Assembly (NCBI GenBank): GCA_015061815.1
Contig: SUVW01000005.1
Location: forward strand, 62,001-126,000
From: Lentisphaerota bacterium
GTDB lineage: Bacteria > Verrucomicrobiota > Lentisphaeria > Victivallales > Victivallaceae
DNA: 64,000 bases
Direction: 5' to 3'
Every line of letters begins with the position of its first letter. The stretch's first letter is position 1. The notes beneath the pieces were generated by a model. That model did no database searches. It saw nothing but the letters and a program-made list of their open reading frames with translations, and was not told where the DNA came from. The position numbers were made by a program, and so were the translations under genes. Of this stretch, positions 44,463 to 52,476 are shown in pieces.

Positions 44463-46175
44463 TCACTGTTCTCCTTTCGCCACGCGGGTGATGGCTTTTT
44501 GGGGGCATACGTCCAGACAGCTGTTGCATCTGGTGCAAAGTGCCGGATCAATAACAAAGTCACTGCTGATCGCATTTACCGGACAGGTTTTGATGCAAAG
44601 TTTGCATTTTACACACTTATCTTTATTCAATGCGACATCGACCAGAGCATTGCATTGCATGGCGCGGCATTTGTGTTCATTCACATGTTCCAGATATTCA
44701 TTGCGGTAGAAGCGGAGGGTGGCAAGTACCGGATTGGGAGCTGTCTGCCCCAGTCCGCAAAGAGAACCGGCTTTGATTTTTCTGCCGAGATCTTCCAACA
44801 AATCAAGATCAGCTTCGCTTCCGTTGCCGTTTACGATTCTTTCAAGGATTTCAAACATCCGGGTCGTACCGACCCGGCAGAAGGTGCATTTCCCGCAACT
44901 TTCCCGGTGGGTGAAGTCAAGGAAGTATCTGGCAGTTTCTACCATACAGCGGTCATTGCCGATGACGATCATACCGCCGGAACCCATGATCGCTCCAAGC
45001 GAGCGCAAAGAATCATAATCCACCGGAGTGTCGAAAAGTTCCACCGGGATACAGCCGCCGGAAGGACCGCCGGTTTGTACTGCTTTGACCCGTTCCCGGT
45101 CGGCTCCGCCAATCTCAAAAACGATCTCATTGAGCGTAGTACCCATCGGGACTTCCACCAGTCCGGGGTACTGCAGATCTCCTGCCAGTGCGAAAAGTTT
45201 AGTTCCGCGTCCACCTTCTGAACCGGTTGCGGCAAAAGCACTGCCTCCTTCGCGAAGGATGACCGGGATGTTTCCGAAAGTTTCCACATTGTTGATCATG
45301 GTCGGTTTGTCCTGATACCCCCGGTCAGTGGGGAAGGGCGGACGGAAACGCGGCATGCCGCGCTGACCTTCCAGGGAGGCGATCAATGCGGTCTCCTCGC
45401 CGCAGACAAATGCACCGGCACCCTCTTTTATGGTGATTTCAACACTCCGGTCACCGAAGACGTTGAGTTTGGCATCATTGATTTGGCCGATGGCGATTTT
45501 CAGATGTTTGATTGCCAGAGGATATTCTGCCCGGCAGTAGATCACCAGACGGCTGGCTCCAGTGGCATAGGCGGCGATCAGCATCCCTTCCAATACCTGA
45601 TGCGGGACACTTTCCATCAGAGAACGATCCATAAATGCTCCCGGATCACCTTCGTCAGCATTGCAGATAACTGTTTTGTCAAAACCGGGTTTGGCCGCCA
45701 GAAAACTCCACTTCATCCCGGTTGGGAAACCGCCGCCGCCGCGACCGCGCAGGCCGGACAATTTGACCTCGTTGACAACCTCTTCTGGGGAGAGGGAAAG
45801 AGCTTTTTTCAATCCTTCATAACCGCCGTTTGCAATATAATCATCCAAATCAGTCGGAACTATTTTCCCTGCCAGAGCGAGGACTTTCAGCAACTCTTTG
45901 GCTTTCCGGGCAGCGGGGATCTCAAAGCGGTTTTCTTCTCCCAGCGAAAGAATGTTCTGAATACTTTTTTCATCGGCTTTGACATTGCTGTACATTACAG
46001 ACGACCCGTCGGATAAGCATGCTTCGACAAGCGGTTCAGCATAACAGTGCCCGATGCATCCGACTTGCAGTATCGGAATGTCAACAGCTTTTTTCAACGC
46101 CTCAAAAACTCCGTCTCCTCCGGCGGCAATACCGCAACTGGCAAGACCGATTTTCAGTTTGACGATTTCTTTCAT
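44463..46175 (-). CDS. StnB/HydB-like NADH-binding subunit (NuoF-type)
   Basis: Protein of 570 residues. A thioredoxin-like N-terminal domain (Cys in ASCG, GCIGHC) precedes the NuoF core: FMN-binding GRGGGGFPTGMKW, NADH-binding NADEGDPGAFMDRSLME, an SLBB region and the CGKCTFCRVGT [4Fe-4S] ligand motif. The C-terminus adds two ferredoxin motifs (CVKCKLCIKTCP, CTRCNSCLDVCP). This architecture is that of HydB/HndC/StnB subunits, where FMN is the bifurcation site. Its start overlaps the NuoE-like stop (ATGA), and StnC follows after 2 bp. Confidence 0.88.
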   Translation of the reverse strand: MKEIVKLKIGLASCGIAAGGDGVFEALKKAVDIPILQVGCIGHCYAEPLVEACLSDGSSVMYSNVKADEKSIQNILSLGEENRFEIPAARKAKELLKVLALAGKIVPTDLDDYIANGGYEGLKKALSLSPEEVVNEVKLSGLRGRGGGGFPTGMKWSFLAAKPGFDKTVICNADEGDPGAFMDRSLMESVPHQVLEGMLIAAYATGASRLVIYCRAEYPLAIKHLKIAIGQINDAKLNVFGDRSVEITIKEGAGAFVCGEETALIASLEGQRGMPRFRPPFPTDRGYQDKPTMINNVETFGNIPVILREGGSAFAATGSEGGRGTKLFALAGDLQYPGLVEVPMGTTLNEIVFEIGGADRERVKAVQTGGPSGGCIPVELFDTPVDYDSLRSLGAIMGSGGMIVIGNDRCMVETARYFLDFTHRESCGKCTFCRVGTTRMFEILERIVNGNGSEADLDLLEDLGRKIKAGSLCGLGQTAPNPVLATLRFYRNEYLEHVNEHKCRAMQCNALVDVALNKDKCVKCKLCIKTCPVNAISSDFVIDPALCTRCNSCLDVCPQKAITRVAKGEQ

Positions 46176-46624
46176 TTTGCCGCATACTCCTTCAAAATTT
46201 TCATCATCGTTTTGCGGTCAAGTTTACCATGTACTTTGCCGTTTACACTCATTACCGGCGCAAGACTGCAGCAACCCAGACAGGCAACTGTTTCCAGAGA
46301 AAACACTCCATCATCGGCTGTTTCTCCCGGATTGAGTCCCAACTCCTGATGAAGCCACTCGTGGATAAGCGGCGCACCTTTCAGGTGGCAGGCGGTGCCA
46401 TCGCAAACCGATATCCGGTAACGCCCGGGTTTGACCCGTTTGAATTGGGCGTAGAAAGAAACCACACCTTCCACATCGGCTTCCGGTCTTCCAAAATATT
46501 CTGCCGCTGCCCGGATACCATCATCGGAAATATACCCTTCGGTAGATTGCAGCAGCTGCAAACCTTTGATCAAATTTCCCGGCTCACCCGGAATGTTCCG
46601 GAGGAACTCATACTCTTTTTTCAT
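46172..46624 (-). CDS. StnA/HydC-like NuoE-type [2Fe-2S] subunit
   Basis: Protein of 150 residues of the thioredoxin-like ferredoxin family. The four cluster cysteines are in SVCDGTACHLKGA (C-x4-C) and ETVACLGCCSLAP (C-x3-C). It accepts electrons from the NuoF-like subunit. The ATG at 46624 is preferred since AAGGA lies about 7 nt upstream, whereas the ATG at 46633 has none at usable spacing. It follows hydF by 45 bp. Confidence 0.88.
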   Translation of the reverse strand: MKKEYEFLRNIPGEPGNLIKGLQLLQSTEGYISDDGIRAAAEYFGRPEADVEGVVSFYAQFKRVKPGRYRISVCDGTACHLKGAPLIHEWLHQELGLNPGETADDGVFSLETVACLGCCSLAPVMSVNGKVHGKLDRKTMMKILKEYAAK

Positions 46625-46669
46625 CTCTGACATCCTTGAAAAATTTATACAAAAAGTTTTATCTATAAT

Positions 46670-47917
46670 TTACATCCGGTTCGATAGTTTGTCAAGTTCC
46701 TTAACATATCTTTTCAGTGCATCCGGAAATGGCGAGAGAACATTTCTTATCACTCCCCTGCATGCAGCAATACACATTCCGTAATTACATACCGGTACTC
46801 CGGCACGACGCGACAACCGCAGCCGGTTGAGAACTGTCCGGCGGTTGAGCATGCAGGAACCGCAATGAATCACCAGCTGGTACTCTGACAGATCATCAGG
46901 ATAGTCCATCCCGGAATTGAAAGAAAAGTGTAATTTTCCGCCGCATTTTTTTTCCAGAAGCTGCGGGATTTGAATTTTGCCGATATCATTGCCTGCGGCA
47001 TGATGGGTGCATCCTTCGGCGATCAGCACTCTGTCTCCGGGGCGGAGGAACTCCACTGCCGCACAACCGGCAGCAAATTCATTGATATCTCCTTTTAATC
47101 TGGACATCAAAATGGAGAATGTGGTCTGGGCGATCGTTTCCGGTGTGGTGGCCAGCATTTTATGGACCACTTGCGAATCGCATACGACCAGAGCCGGAGT
47201 TACTGCCAGTTTACGGTAAATTTCCGGGAATGCATCTTCTCTGGCGACCAGAACCTGACTGTGTCCGTCCAGAATATCTCTTATAGCCATAACTTCCGGC
47301 AGGATCAATCTCCCTTTCGGTGCCTGTGAATCAATCGGTGTCATCAAAACAACCAGAGAGTTTTCTGGAAAGAGATCATGTAGCAGCGGTGGATCAAGAC
47401 GGGATTCCGGCAGTAATTCGAGGAGTTTTCCGGTAAGTTTTTCCAGAAATTCATCCCGGTTTTCCGGATTTGCCGCACAAACCGTTATCCGGGAAGCCGA
47501 TTGGTCATTTTCCTTCTCAAATGACATCATTTGACCGTCAGGAATGTTCAGTATGGTTATCACCGGGATTTTCCGTTCTTCAGCCATCCGGGTTATGAGT
47601 TTTTCCGGTTCGCCCCATACTCCGGGAGCTGATACCAGCAGAATCGCATCGGCCCGGTCTATTGCCTTTACAGTTTTATCCATCCGTTGTGATCCGAGGG
47701 TTGAATCATCATCTATTCCGGCGGTATCCAGTAATACTGCAGCTCCCAGCGGCCGCAATTCCATACTTTTTTCAACTACGTCGGTGGTCGTGCCGCGCTC
47801 CGGGGAGGTGATGGCATGGTTCTGGCCGGAAATCAGATTGAATAAAGTTGATTTTCCGGCATTTACTCTGCCGCATATTGCCAGATGCAGCCGCAGTGAT
47901 TTCGGTGTGGTATCCAT
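46670..47917 (-). CDS. hydF: [FeFe]-hydrogenase H-cluster maturation GTPase HydF
   Basis: Protein of 415 residues with an N-terminal GTPase domain (P-loop CGRVNAGKSTLFN, switch TTTDVVEK, LLDTAGIDD) and a C-terminal [4Fe-4S] domain whose ligands are in AEGCTHHAAGNDIG and HCGSCMLNRRTVL, diagnostic of HydF over the general Era/TrmE GTPases. HydF is the scaffold on which the 2Fe subcluster is built before transfer to HydA. No hydE, hydG or hydA is in the window, so these must be elsewhere for function. It heads a long co-directional run. Confidence 0.93.
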   Translation of the reverse strand: MDTTPKSLRLHLAICGRVNAGKSTLFNLISGQNHAITSPERGTTTDVVEKSMELRPLGAAVLLDTAGIDDDSTLGSQRMDKTVKAIDRADAILLVSAPGVWGEPEKLITRMAEERKIPVITILNIPDGQMMSFEKENDQSASRITVCAANPENRDEFLEKLTGKLLELLPESRLDPPLLHDLFPENSLVVLMTPIDSQAPKGRLILPEVMAIRDILDGHSQVLVAREDAFPEIYRKLAVTPALVVCDSQVVHKMLATTPETIAQTTFSILMSRLKGDINEFAAGCAAVEFLRPGDRVLIAEGCTHHAAGNDIGKIQIPQLLEKKCGGKLHFSFNSGMDYPDDLSEYQLVIHCGSCMLNRRTVLNRLRLSRRAGVPVCNYGMCIAACRGVIRNVLSPFPDALKRYVKELDKLSNRM

Positions 47918-47949
47918 AAAAATTCCTGTACAAAAACATTCTCAAATAT

Positions 47950-47978
47950 AATATATCCTGTCTTTTTAAATCTTGCAA
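47950..47978 (-). promoter_or_regulatory. Promoter of the hydF-stn run
   Basis: Minus-strand TTGCAA, 17-bp spacer, TATATT, about 33 bp before the hydF ATG. Confidence 0.65.
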
Positions 47979-48021
47979 AGAGTAAAATATGGATTTTTTT
48001 TGAAAAAAATATAAAAAAAAG

Positions 48022-48050
48022 GTGAAAAAATCATTCAACAGTGCTATATT
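48022..48050 (+). promoter_or_regulatory. Promoter of rhaA
   Basis: GTGAAA, 17-bp spacer, TATATT, about 67 bp before the rhaA ATG. Confidence 0.55.
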
Positions 48051-48116
48051 TTCTTGTGAGATGTGGTATTTATTTTGAAATAAATTTTTTTACATGCTTT
48101 TTAGGAGGGCAAAATT

Positions 48117-49361
48117 ATGTCAAAATGTTTTGAATCAGCCAAAGAACGGTACGCCGCGATGGGAGTTGATGTGGAATCGGCAATGGCCAGACTGGATGAT
48201 ATCCCGGTGAGCTTGCATTGCTGGCAGGGGGATGATGTGGCCGGATTTGAAAATTCCGGAACGCTTGACGGCGGTTTGGCTGTTACCGGTAACTATCCCG
48301 GACGGGCCCGCAATGCGGAAGAGCTGCGTTCTGATATCGCTGAAATGCTTAAACTTGTTCCCGGGAAAAAACGGCTCAATCTCCATGCGATTTATGCCGA
48401 AACCAATGGTCGGAAGGTGGAACGCAATGAGTTGACAACTGCTCATTTTGCCAATTGGCTGGAATTTGCCAAAGAGCAGAATATCGGTTTGGATTTCAAC
48501 CCGACCTGTTTTGCGCATCCGCTGGCTGTCAACGGTACATTGACCAGTGCTGATGCCGGTGTCCGTAAATTCTGGATCGAACATGCCATTGCCTGCCGCC
48601 GGATCGCAGCTGATTTCGGAAAGCAGTTGAATAATACCTGTGTGACCAATATCTGGATACCCGACGGTTCCAAAGATACTCCTTTTGACCGTCTGGCTCC
48701 CCGTCAGCGTCTGATGGACTCTCTGGATGAGATTTTTGCTGAAAAGATCGATCCGGAATACAACCTTGATGCGGTGGAATGTAAACTTTTCGGTATCGGC
48801 GCTGAAAGCTGTACTTACGGGTCGCATGAGTTTTACATGGGATATGCTGTCAGCCGGGGTAAACTGCTCTGTCTGGATGCCGGTCATTTCCATCCGACTG
48901 AAGTGATTTCGGATAAAATCTCCAGTGCATTGCTCTATTTGGATGATATTCTGCTCCATGTTTCCCGGGGAGTGCGCTGGGATAGTGACCATGTAGTTTG
49001 CTGGGATGGGGAGTTGCAGGCGATCGCTTCTGAAATCATCCGGCACAATTTTGAAAAACGTGTCCATATCGGGTTGGATTACTTTGATGCATCCATTAAT
49101 CGTCTGGCAGCATGGAGCATCGGTGCGCGCAATATGTACAAAGCTCTGCTCTTTGCTCTGCTGGAGCCGGCAAAACTGTTGGCTGATGCAGAAAATTCCG
49201 GAGATTTGTCGACCCGGTTGATGCTCCTTGAAGAGATCAAAAGCATGCCTTTCGGTGCAATTTGGAAAGAGTATTGTGACCGTAATAATGTTCCTTGCGG
49301 CATGGCGGTTATGGAAAATATCAAGAAGTATGAGCAGACTGTGCTGAGCAAACGTGCCTGA
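48117..49361 (+). CDS. rhaA: L-rhamnose isomerase
   Basis: Protein of 414 residues, close to the usual length of 419. The N-terminal [15 protein letters not shown] and [14 protein letters not shown], the central [11 protein letters not shown], the WIPDGSKD segment, and the metal-binding region [11 protein letters not shown] with [15 protein letters not shown] identify RhaA. It converts L-rhamnose to L-rhamnulose using Mn/Zn. AGGAGGGC is a strong Shine-Dalgarno sequence. The rhamnulokinase and aldolase genes are not next to it; instead folE and dtd follow within an operon. Confidence 0.95.
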   Translation: MSKCFESAKERYAAMGVDVESAMARLDDIPVSLHCWQGDDVAGFENSGTLDGGLAVTGNYPGRARNAEELRSDIAEMLKLVPGKKRLNLHAIYAETNGRKVERNELTTAHFANWLEFAKEQNIGLDFNPTCFAHPLAVNGTLTSADAGVRKFWIEHAIACRRIAADFGKQLNNTCVTNIWIPDGSKDTPFDRLAPRQRLMDSLDEIFAEKIDPEYNLDAVECKLFGIGAESCTYGSHEFYMGYAVSRGKLLCLDAGHFHPTEVISDKISSALLYLDDILLHVSRGVRWDSDHVVCWDGELQAIASEIIRHNFEKRVHIGLDYFDASINRLAAWSIGARNMYKALLFALLEPAKLLADAENSGDLSTRLMLLEEIKSMPFGAIWKEYCDRNNVPCGMAVMENIKKYEQTVLSKRA

Positions 49362-49377
49362 ATGGAAAAGATTTATT

Positions 49378-49923
49378 ATGGATATGCAGAATAATATCCG
49401 GGAGATCCTCATCGAATTGGGTGAGGACCCTGAACGCGAAGGGTTGCTGAAGACTCCGGAAAGAGTCGATCGCAGTTTGCGTTTTTTGACCAGAGGCTAT
49501 CACCAGAAGTTGGAAGATGTGGTCAACGGTGCGCTTTTTGAAGCGGAATCCGATGATATGGTCATCGTGCGTGATATTGAATTTTTCAGTATGTGTGAGC
49601 ATCATATGCTGCCGTTTTTCGGGAAATGTCACGTCGGATACATCCCGCAGGGAAAAATCATCGGAGTCAGTAAAATCGCCCGGATAGTTGATATGTTCGC
49701 CAGAAGATTGCAGGTGCAGGAGCGTTTGACCAAAGAGATCGCTCACGCATTGCAGGATATACTGGGGGCCGAAGGAGTCGGAGTGGTTATGGATGCCCGG
49801 CATTTGTGTATGCAGATGCGCGGTGTGGAAAAGCAGAATTCGGTAATGACTACCAGTTCCATGCTTGGCAGTTTCCGGCGGGAACTGGCTACCCGTAATG
49901 AATTTACCCGTTTGATACGATGA
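49378..49923 (+). CDS. folE: GTP cyclohydrolase I
   Basis: Protein of 181 residues that starts folate/pterin synthesis by converting GTP to dihydroneopterin triphosphate. Zinc ligands are in [10 protein letters not shown] and [10 protein letters not shown], with [16 protein letters not shown] between them. The ATG at 49378 with GGAAAAG upstream is preferred to the track start inside rhaA. Its stop overlaps dtd. Confidence 0.95.
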   Translation: MDMQNNIREILIELGEDPEREGLLKTPERVDRSLRFLTRGYHQKLEDVVNGALFEAESDDMVIVRDIEFFSMCEHHMLPFFGKCHVGYIPQGKIIGVSKIARIVDMFARRLQVQERLTKEIAHALQDILGAEGVGVVMDARHLCMQMRGVEKQNSVMTTSSMLGSFRRELATRNEFTRLIR

Positions 49924-50387
49924 GAGCTTTGATCCAGAGAGTTTCCCGGGCTTCGGTAACTGTCGATGGAGAGTTGACCGGAACTGTCGGCCCGGGATTG
50001 TTGGTTTTTTTGGGCGTCGCGCCGCAGGATGATGGGGAAATCGCCTCGTTTCTGGCAGAGAGATGTGCCACGCTGCGTATTTTTGAAGATGATGCCGGAA
50101 AAATGAACCGTTCTCTGATCGATATCGGCGGCCGAATGCTTGTAGTTTCGCAATTTACTCTTTTTGCCGATACTACTCAAGGCAGACGTCCTTATTTCGG
50201 AAATGCTGCGCCGCCGGAGCTGGCGGATGACCTTTATGAAAAATTCAAGGCAGCGGCTGCCGGATCGGTTCCGGTGGCATGCGGAAAATTCGGGGCGGAT
50301 ATGCAGGTGTCTCTCTGCAATGATGGCCCGGTAACGATCATGCTTGAAGCTGTCCGTAATGATTCCGGACGGATCACGTTGATTTGA
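49920..50387 (+). CDS. dtd: D-aminoacyl-tRNA deacylase
   Basis: Protein of 155 residues. The family motifs [11 protein letters not shown] (SQxTL) and [10 protein letters not shown] (the GPxT-type Gly-Pro motif) form the D-amino-acid pocket. It removes mischarged D-amino acids from tRNA. Start overlaps the folE stop. Its stop abuts the convergent lactate permease stop with no gap. Confidence 0.95.
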   Translation: MRALIQRVSRASVTVDGELTGTVGPGLLVFLGVAPQDDGEIASFLAERCATLRIFEDDAGKMNRSLIDIGGRMLVVSQFTLFADTTQGRRPYFGNAAPPELADDLYEKFKAAAAGSVPVACGKFGADMQVSLCNDGPVTIMLEAVRNDSGRITLI

Positions 50388-52004
50388 TCATCCTGCCAGA
50401 CAGCCGCATATTGCGGTAAGGATGCCCATTATTATAACCGGAATGATATTCAGCATGATTATTTTACCCTCTTTGCCGGATGCATTTACGGTGGCGCATG
50501 CAGCGATCACACCGCTGATACGGATCATGCTGCCCAATCCCCCTCCGATGTTTTGTAAAGCTACGATCAAGGTCGTGGGGAGTTCCAGCATGGCAGCAGT
50601 GTTATATTGCAGCGGGACAAACAGAATATTTGACACTGTACATGAACCGGTGAAAAATGTTCCGAGTATGCCGATAAACGGTGCGCCGAATGAATATGCT
50701 TTGCCAAAAAGTTTGGCAGCTGCAAAGGCTATACAATCCAGCATACCGGGAACTCCGGAACTGTTGTCGGCCGAAAAGAGCATGATCTGTACGATCGCCA
50801 CACTGGCAGCAATGGCGATTGCGGACAAGCTTATCTGACGGATAGTGCCGGAAAGGATTTTCCATTGTTCTTTGAGCGTTATCCGCCAGCAAATCGAACT
50901 GACAATTGCGATCAGGGAAATCGGTACCAGACCGGGGTTGTTCAATATGTTCCAGGATGAGTTGCTGCCGGGGATATTCAGTATTTCCGGTAATTTTATT
51001 TGAACCAGATTGAAAAAATCTTTGAAACAACTTCCCGGCATCCGTAAAACAATCAGCGTCAGGGCCATTATTGCATAGGGCAGCCATGCTTGAAATGCCG
51101 GTTTGGCCGGTTTGTTATGGATTCCGTTACCTGGAAAATCAGAGTTCTTTTTGTCATCCGGGAAGTTCCATACATATTTAGGAATACATATTTTGGATTT
51201 GATCAGCAAAAGTATTACCGGCAAGCCGACTGCGGCACCGATCATGGATGGCAGCTCCGGACCGAGATAGAGTGCTGTAAGCCGCCAGGGGATGATATAA
51301 GCTGCTGCAGAGAGCAAAGATAACGGAATTATCTCCACTATCGAGCGTAATTTTCGGTGACCGCCGCTGACTGTGATCATAAGAATAATCGCCATCAATG
51401 GTATGACCAAACCCGAAACTCCGGAAATCAGAGTAAATTTATCGATCATTTCTCCGGCAAAAGAATCAATATTGACACCGCTTGCTTCCAACTGGCCGGA
51501 GATGGCACCGGTTGCCGTAATCGTCGGAATGCCAACTGCTCCGAATGGAACCGGCAGCGTGTTGCAGATCAGCGAAGCCGCAACTGCAATCAACGGCGGA
51601 AAGCCCAAACCGGCCAATAACGGAGCCGCCAACGCCGGAGCAGCACCGAATCCGGAGGCTCCTTCGACAAAACCGCTGAAAAGCCACGCAATTACGATCA
51701 ATTGTATCCTGCGGTCACTGCTGATATTGGAAAAAGTCCGGTTGATACTGTCCATCGCTCCTGAATGGCGTAATACATTGAGTAAAAGGACTGCTCCGAA
51801 GATGATAAATATGATATCCAGAGATTTGAATATCCCCAATATTGATGCTGCTGCTGCGGTTTGCCAGGAGGTTTTCCAAAAGCATAATGCAAAGATCGCG
51901 GTCAGCAGCCACGCCAGCGGCATCGCTTTGCCCGGAGAAACTTTGAATTTACACATCAGGATCAGGGCGCAAACAACAGGCAGCAGTGCGGCAAAAACAA
52001 ACAT
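50388..52004 (-). CDS. lctP: L-lactate permease family transporter
   Basis: Integral membrane protein of 538 residues with about 13 hydrophobic segments. The family-specific GFVEGASGFGAAPALAAPLLAGLGFPP region (shown here in part) and PFGAVGIPTITA are present, as is the repeat-related FTGSCTVSNILF in the second half. LctP proteins import lactate or glycolate with protons. No Shine-Dalgarno sequence is clear at the ATG. It has its own promoter and is not linked to lactate dehydrogenase genes. Confidence 0.9.
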   Translation of the reverse strand: MFVFAALLPVVCALILMCKFKVSPGKAMPLAWLLTAIFALCFWKTSWQTAAAASILGIFKSLDIIFIIFGAVLLLNVLRHSGAMDSINRTFSNISSDRRIQLIVIAWLFSGFVEGASGFGAAPALAAPLLAGLGFPPLIAVAASLICNTLPVPFGAVGIPTITATGAISGQLEASGVNIDSFAGEMIDKFTLISGVSGLVIPLMAIILMITVSGGHRKLRSIVEIIPLSLLSAAAYIIPWRLTALYLGPELPSMIGAAVGLPVILLLIKSKICIPKYVWNFPDDKKNSDFPGNGIHNKPAKPAFQAWLPYAIMALTLIVLRMPGSCFKDFFNLVQIKLPEILNIPGSNSSWNILNNPGLVPISLIAIVSSICWRITLKEQWKILSGTIRQISLSAIAIAASVAIVQIMLFSADNSSGVPGMLDCIAFAAAKLFGKAYSFGAPFIGILGTFFTGSCTVSNILFVPLQYNTAAMLELPTTLIVALQNIGGGLGSMIRISGVIAACATVNASGKEGKIIMLNIIPVIIMGILTAICGCLAG

Positions 52005-52058
52005 ATTTCAAATAATTATTTTATAAGATTATTGGCCCATTATACGATATTGTCCTAT

Positions 52059-52087
52059 AATATAACGGTGATTCAGGAAAAAATCAA
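52059..52087 (-). promoter_or_regulatory. Promoter of lctP
   Basis: Minus-strand TTGATT, 17-bp spacer, TATATT, about 55 bp before the lctP ATG. Confidence 0.6.
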
Positions 52088-52090
52088 GAA

Positions 52091-52128
52091 AAATACCGCC
52101 GGAATCCAATTGTTTTTGAATCCGGCGG
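52091..52128 (-). terminator. Terminator after the small membrane-protein gene
   Basis: CCGCCGGA / TCCGGCGG 8-bp stem with an inner CAA/TTG pair; on the minus strand it is followed by TATTTTTC. Confidence 0.8.
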
Positions 52129-52147
52129 CAGATTTGTTGTCAGACGG

Positions 52148-52379
52148 TTATTTTTTATCAGCGGCTTGTTGTTCGACCGCTTCAAGTTGTGCTTTGTCAG
52201 CCAGTGACATGTTTCTTGAAACTGATCCGTTGTCCAGATGGTTGATCACCCGGCGTTCCGGAGATTTGAAAAGATCGATCAAATCTTTGATGCCGCCGTA
52301 ACCGAGCCAGAAAGTGGTTATGAAGGCGATCGTACCGGGAATGACCAGTTTCACAATGAAAAAGCAGGTACTTCACCAT
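52148..52379 (-). pseudogene. Small single-pass membrane protein gene with an apparent 1-nt frameshift
   Basis: A minus-strand ATG at 52379 opens MVKYLLF and then runs out of frame, while the frame used downstream (IVKLVIPGTIAFITTFWLG, then GGIKDLIDLF and a charged tail) has no good ATG. Removing one T from the TTTTT run near 52360 joins the two into a smooth 76-residue protein with one membrane helix. This suggests a sequencing error or a genuine homopolymer frameshift. The gene has a clear terminator. I recall similar small proteins beside sodium:solute symporters in related bacteria, but no symporter gene is here. Function unknown. Confidence 0.55.
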
Positions 52380-52476
52380 GATTCCGGCCGGGGAACAAAC
52401 TGATTCAAGATGAGTACAACCAGAAGTGAGAACAGGAATTAATCGATGAAAGTGAATGTGAGTTTTTCAAATTCTT

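Noticed and set aside
42433-46624. Reading the trio as NADH dehydrogenase (NuoEFG) of complex I
   Set aside because: The third protein has a GltD-type double Rossmann fold instead of a NuoG molybdopterin-like domain, and no other nuo genes are present.
48135-49412. 425-residue minus-strand ORF over rhaA
   Set aside because: Antisense shadow of a clearly identified enzyme gene with strong ribosome-binding site and promoter.
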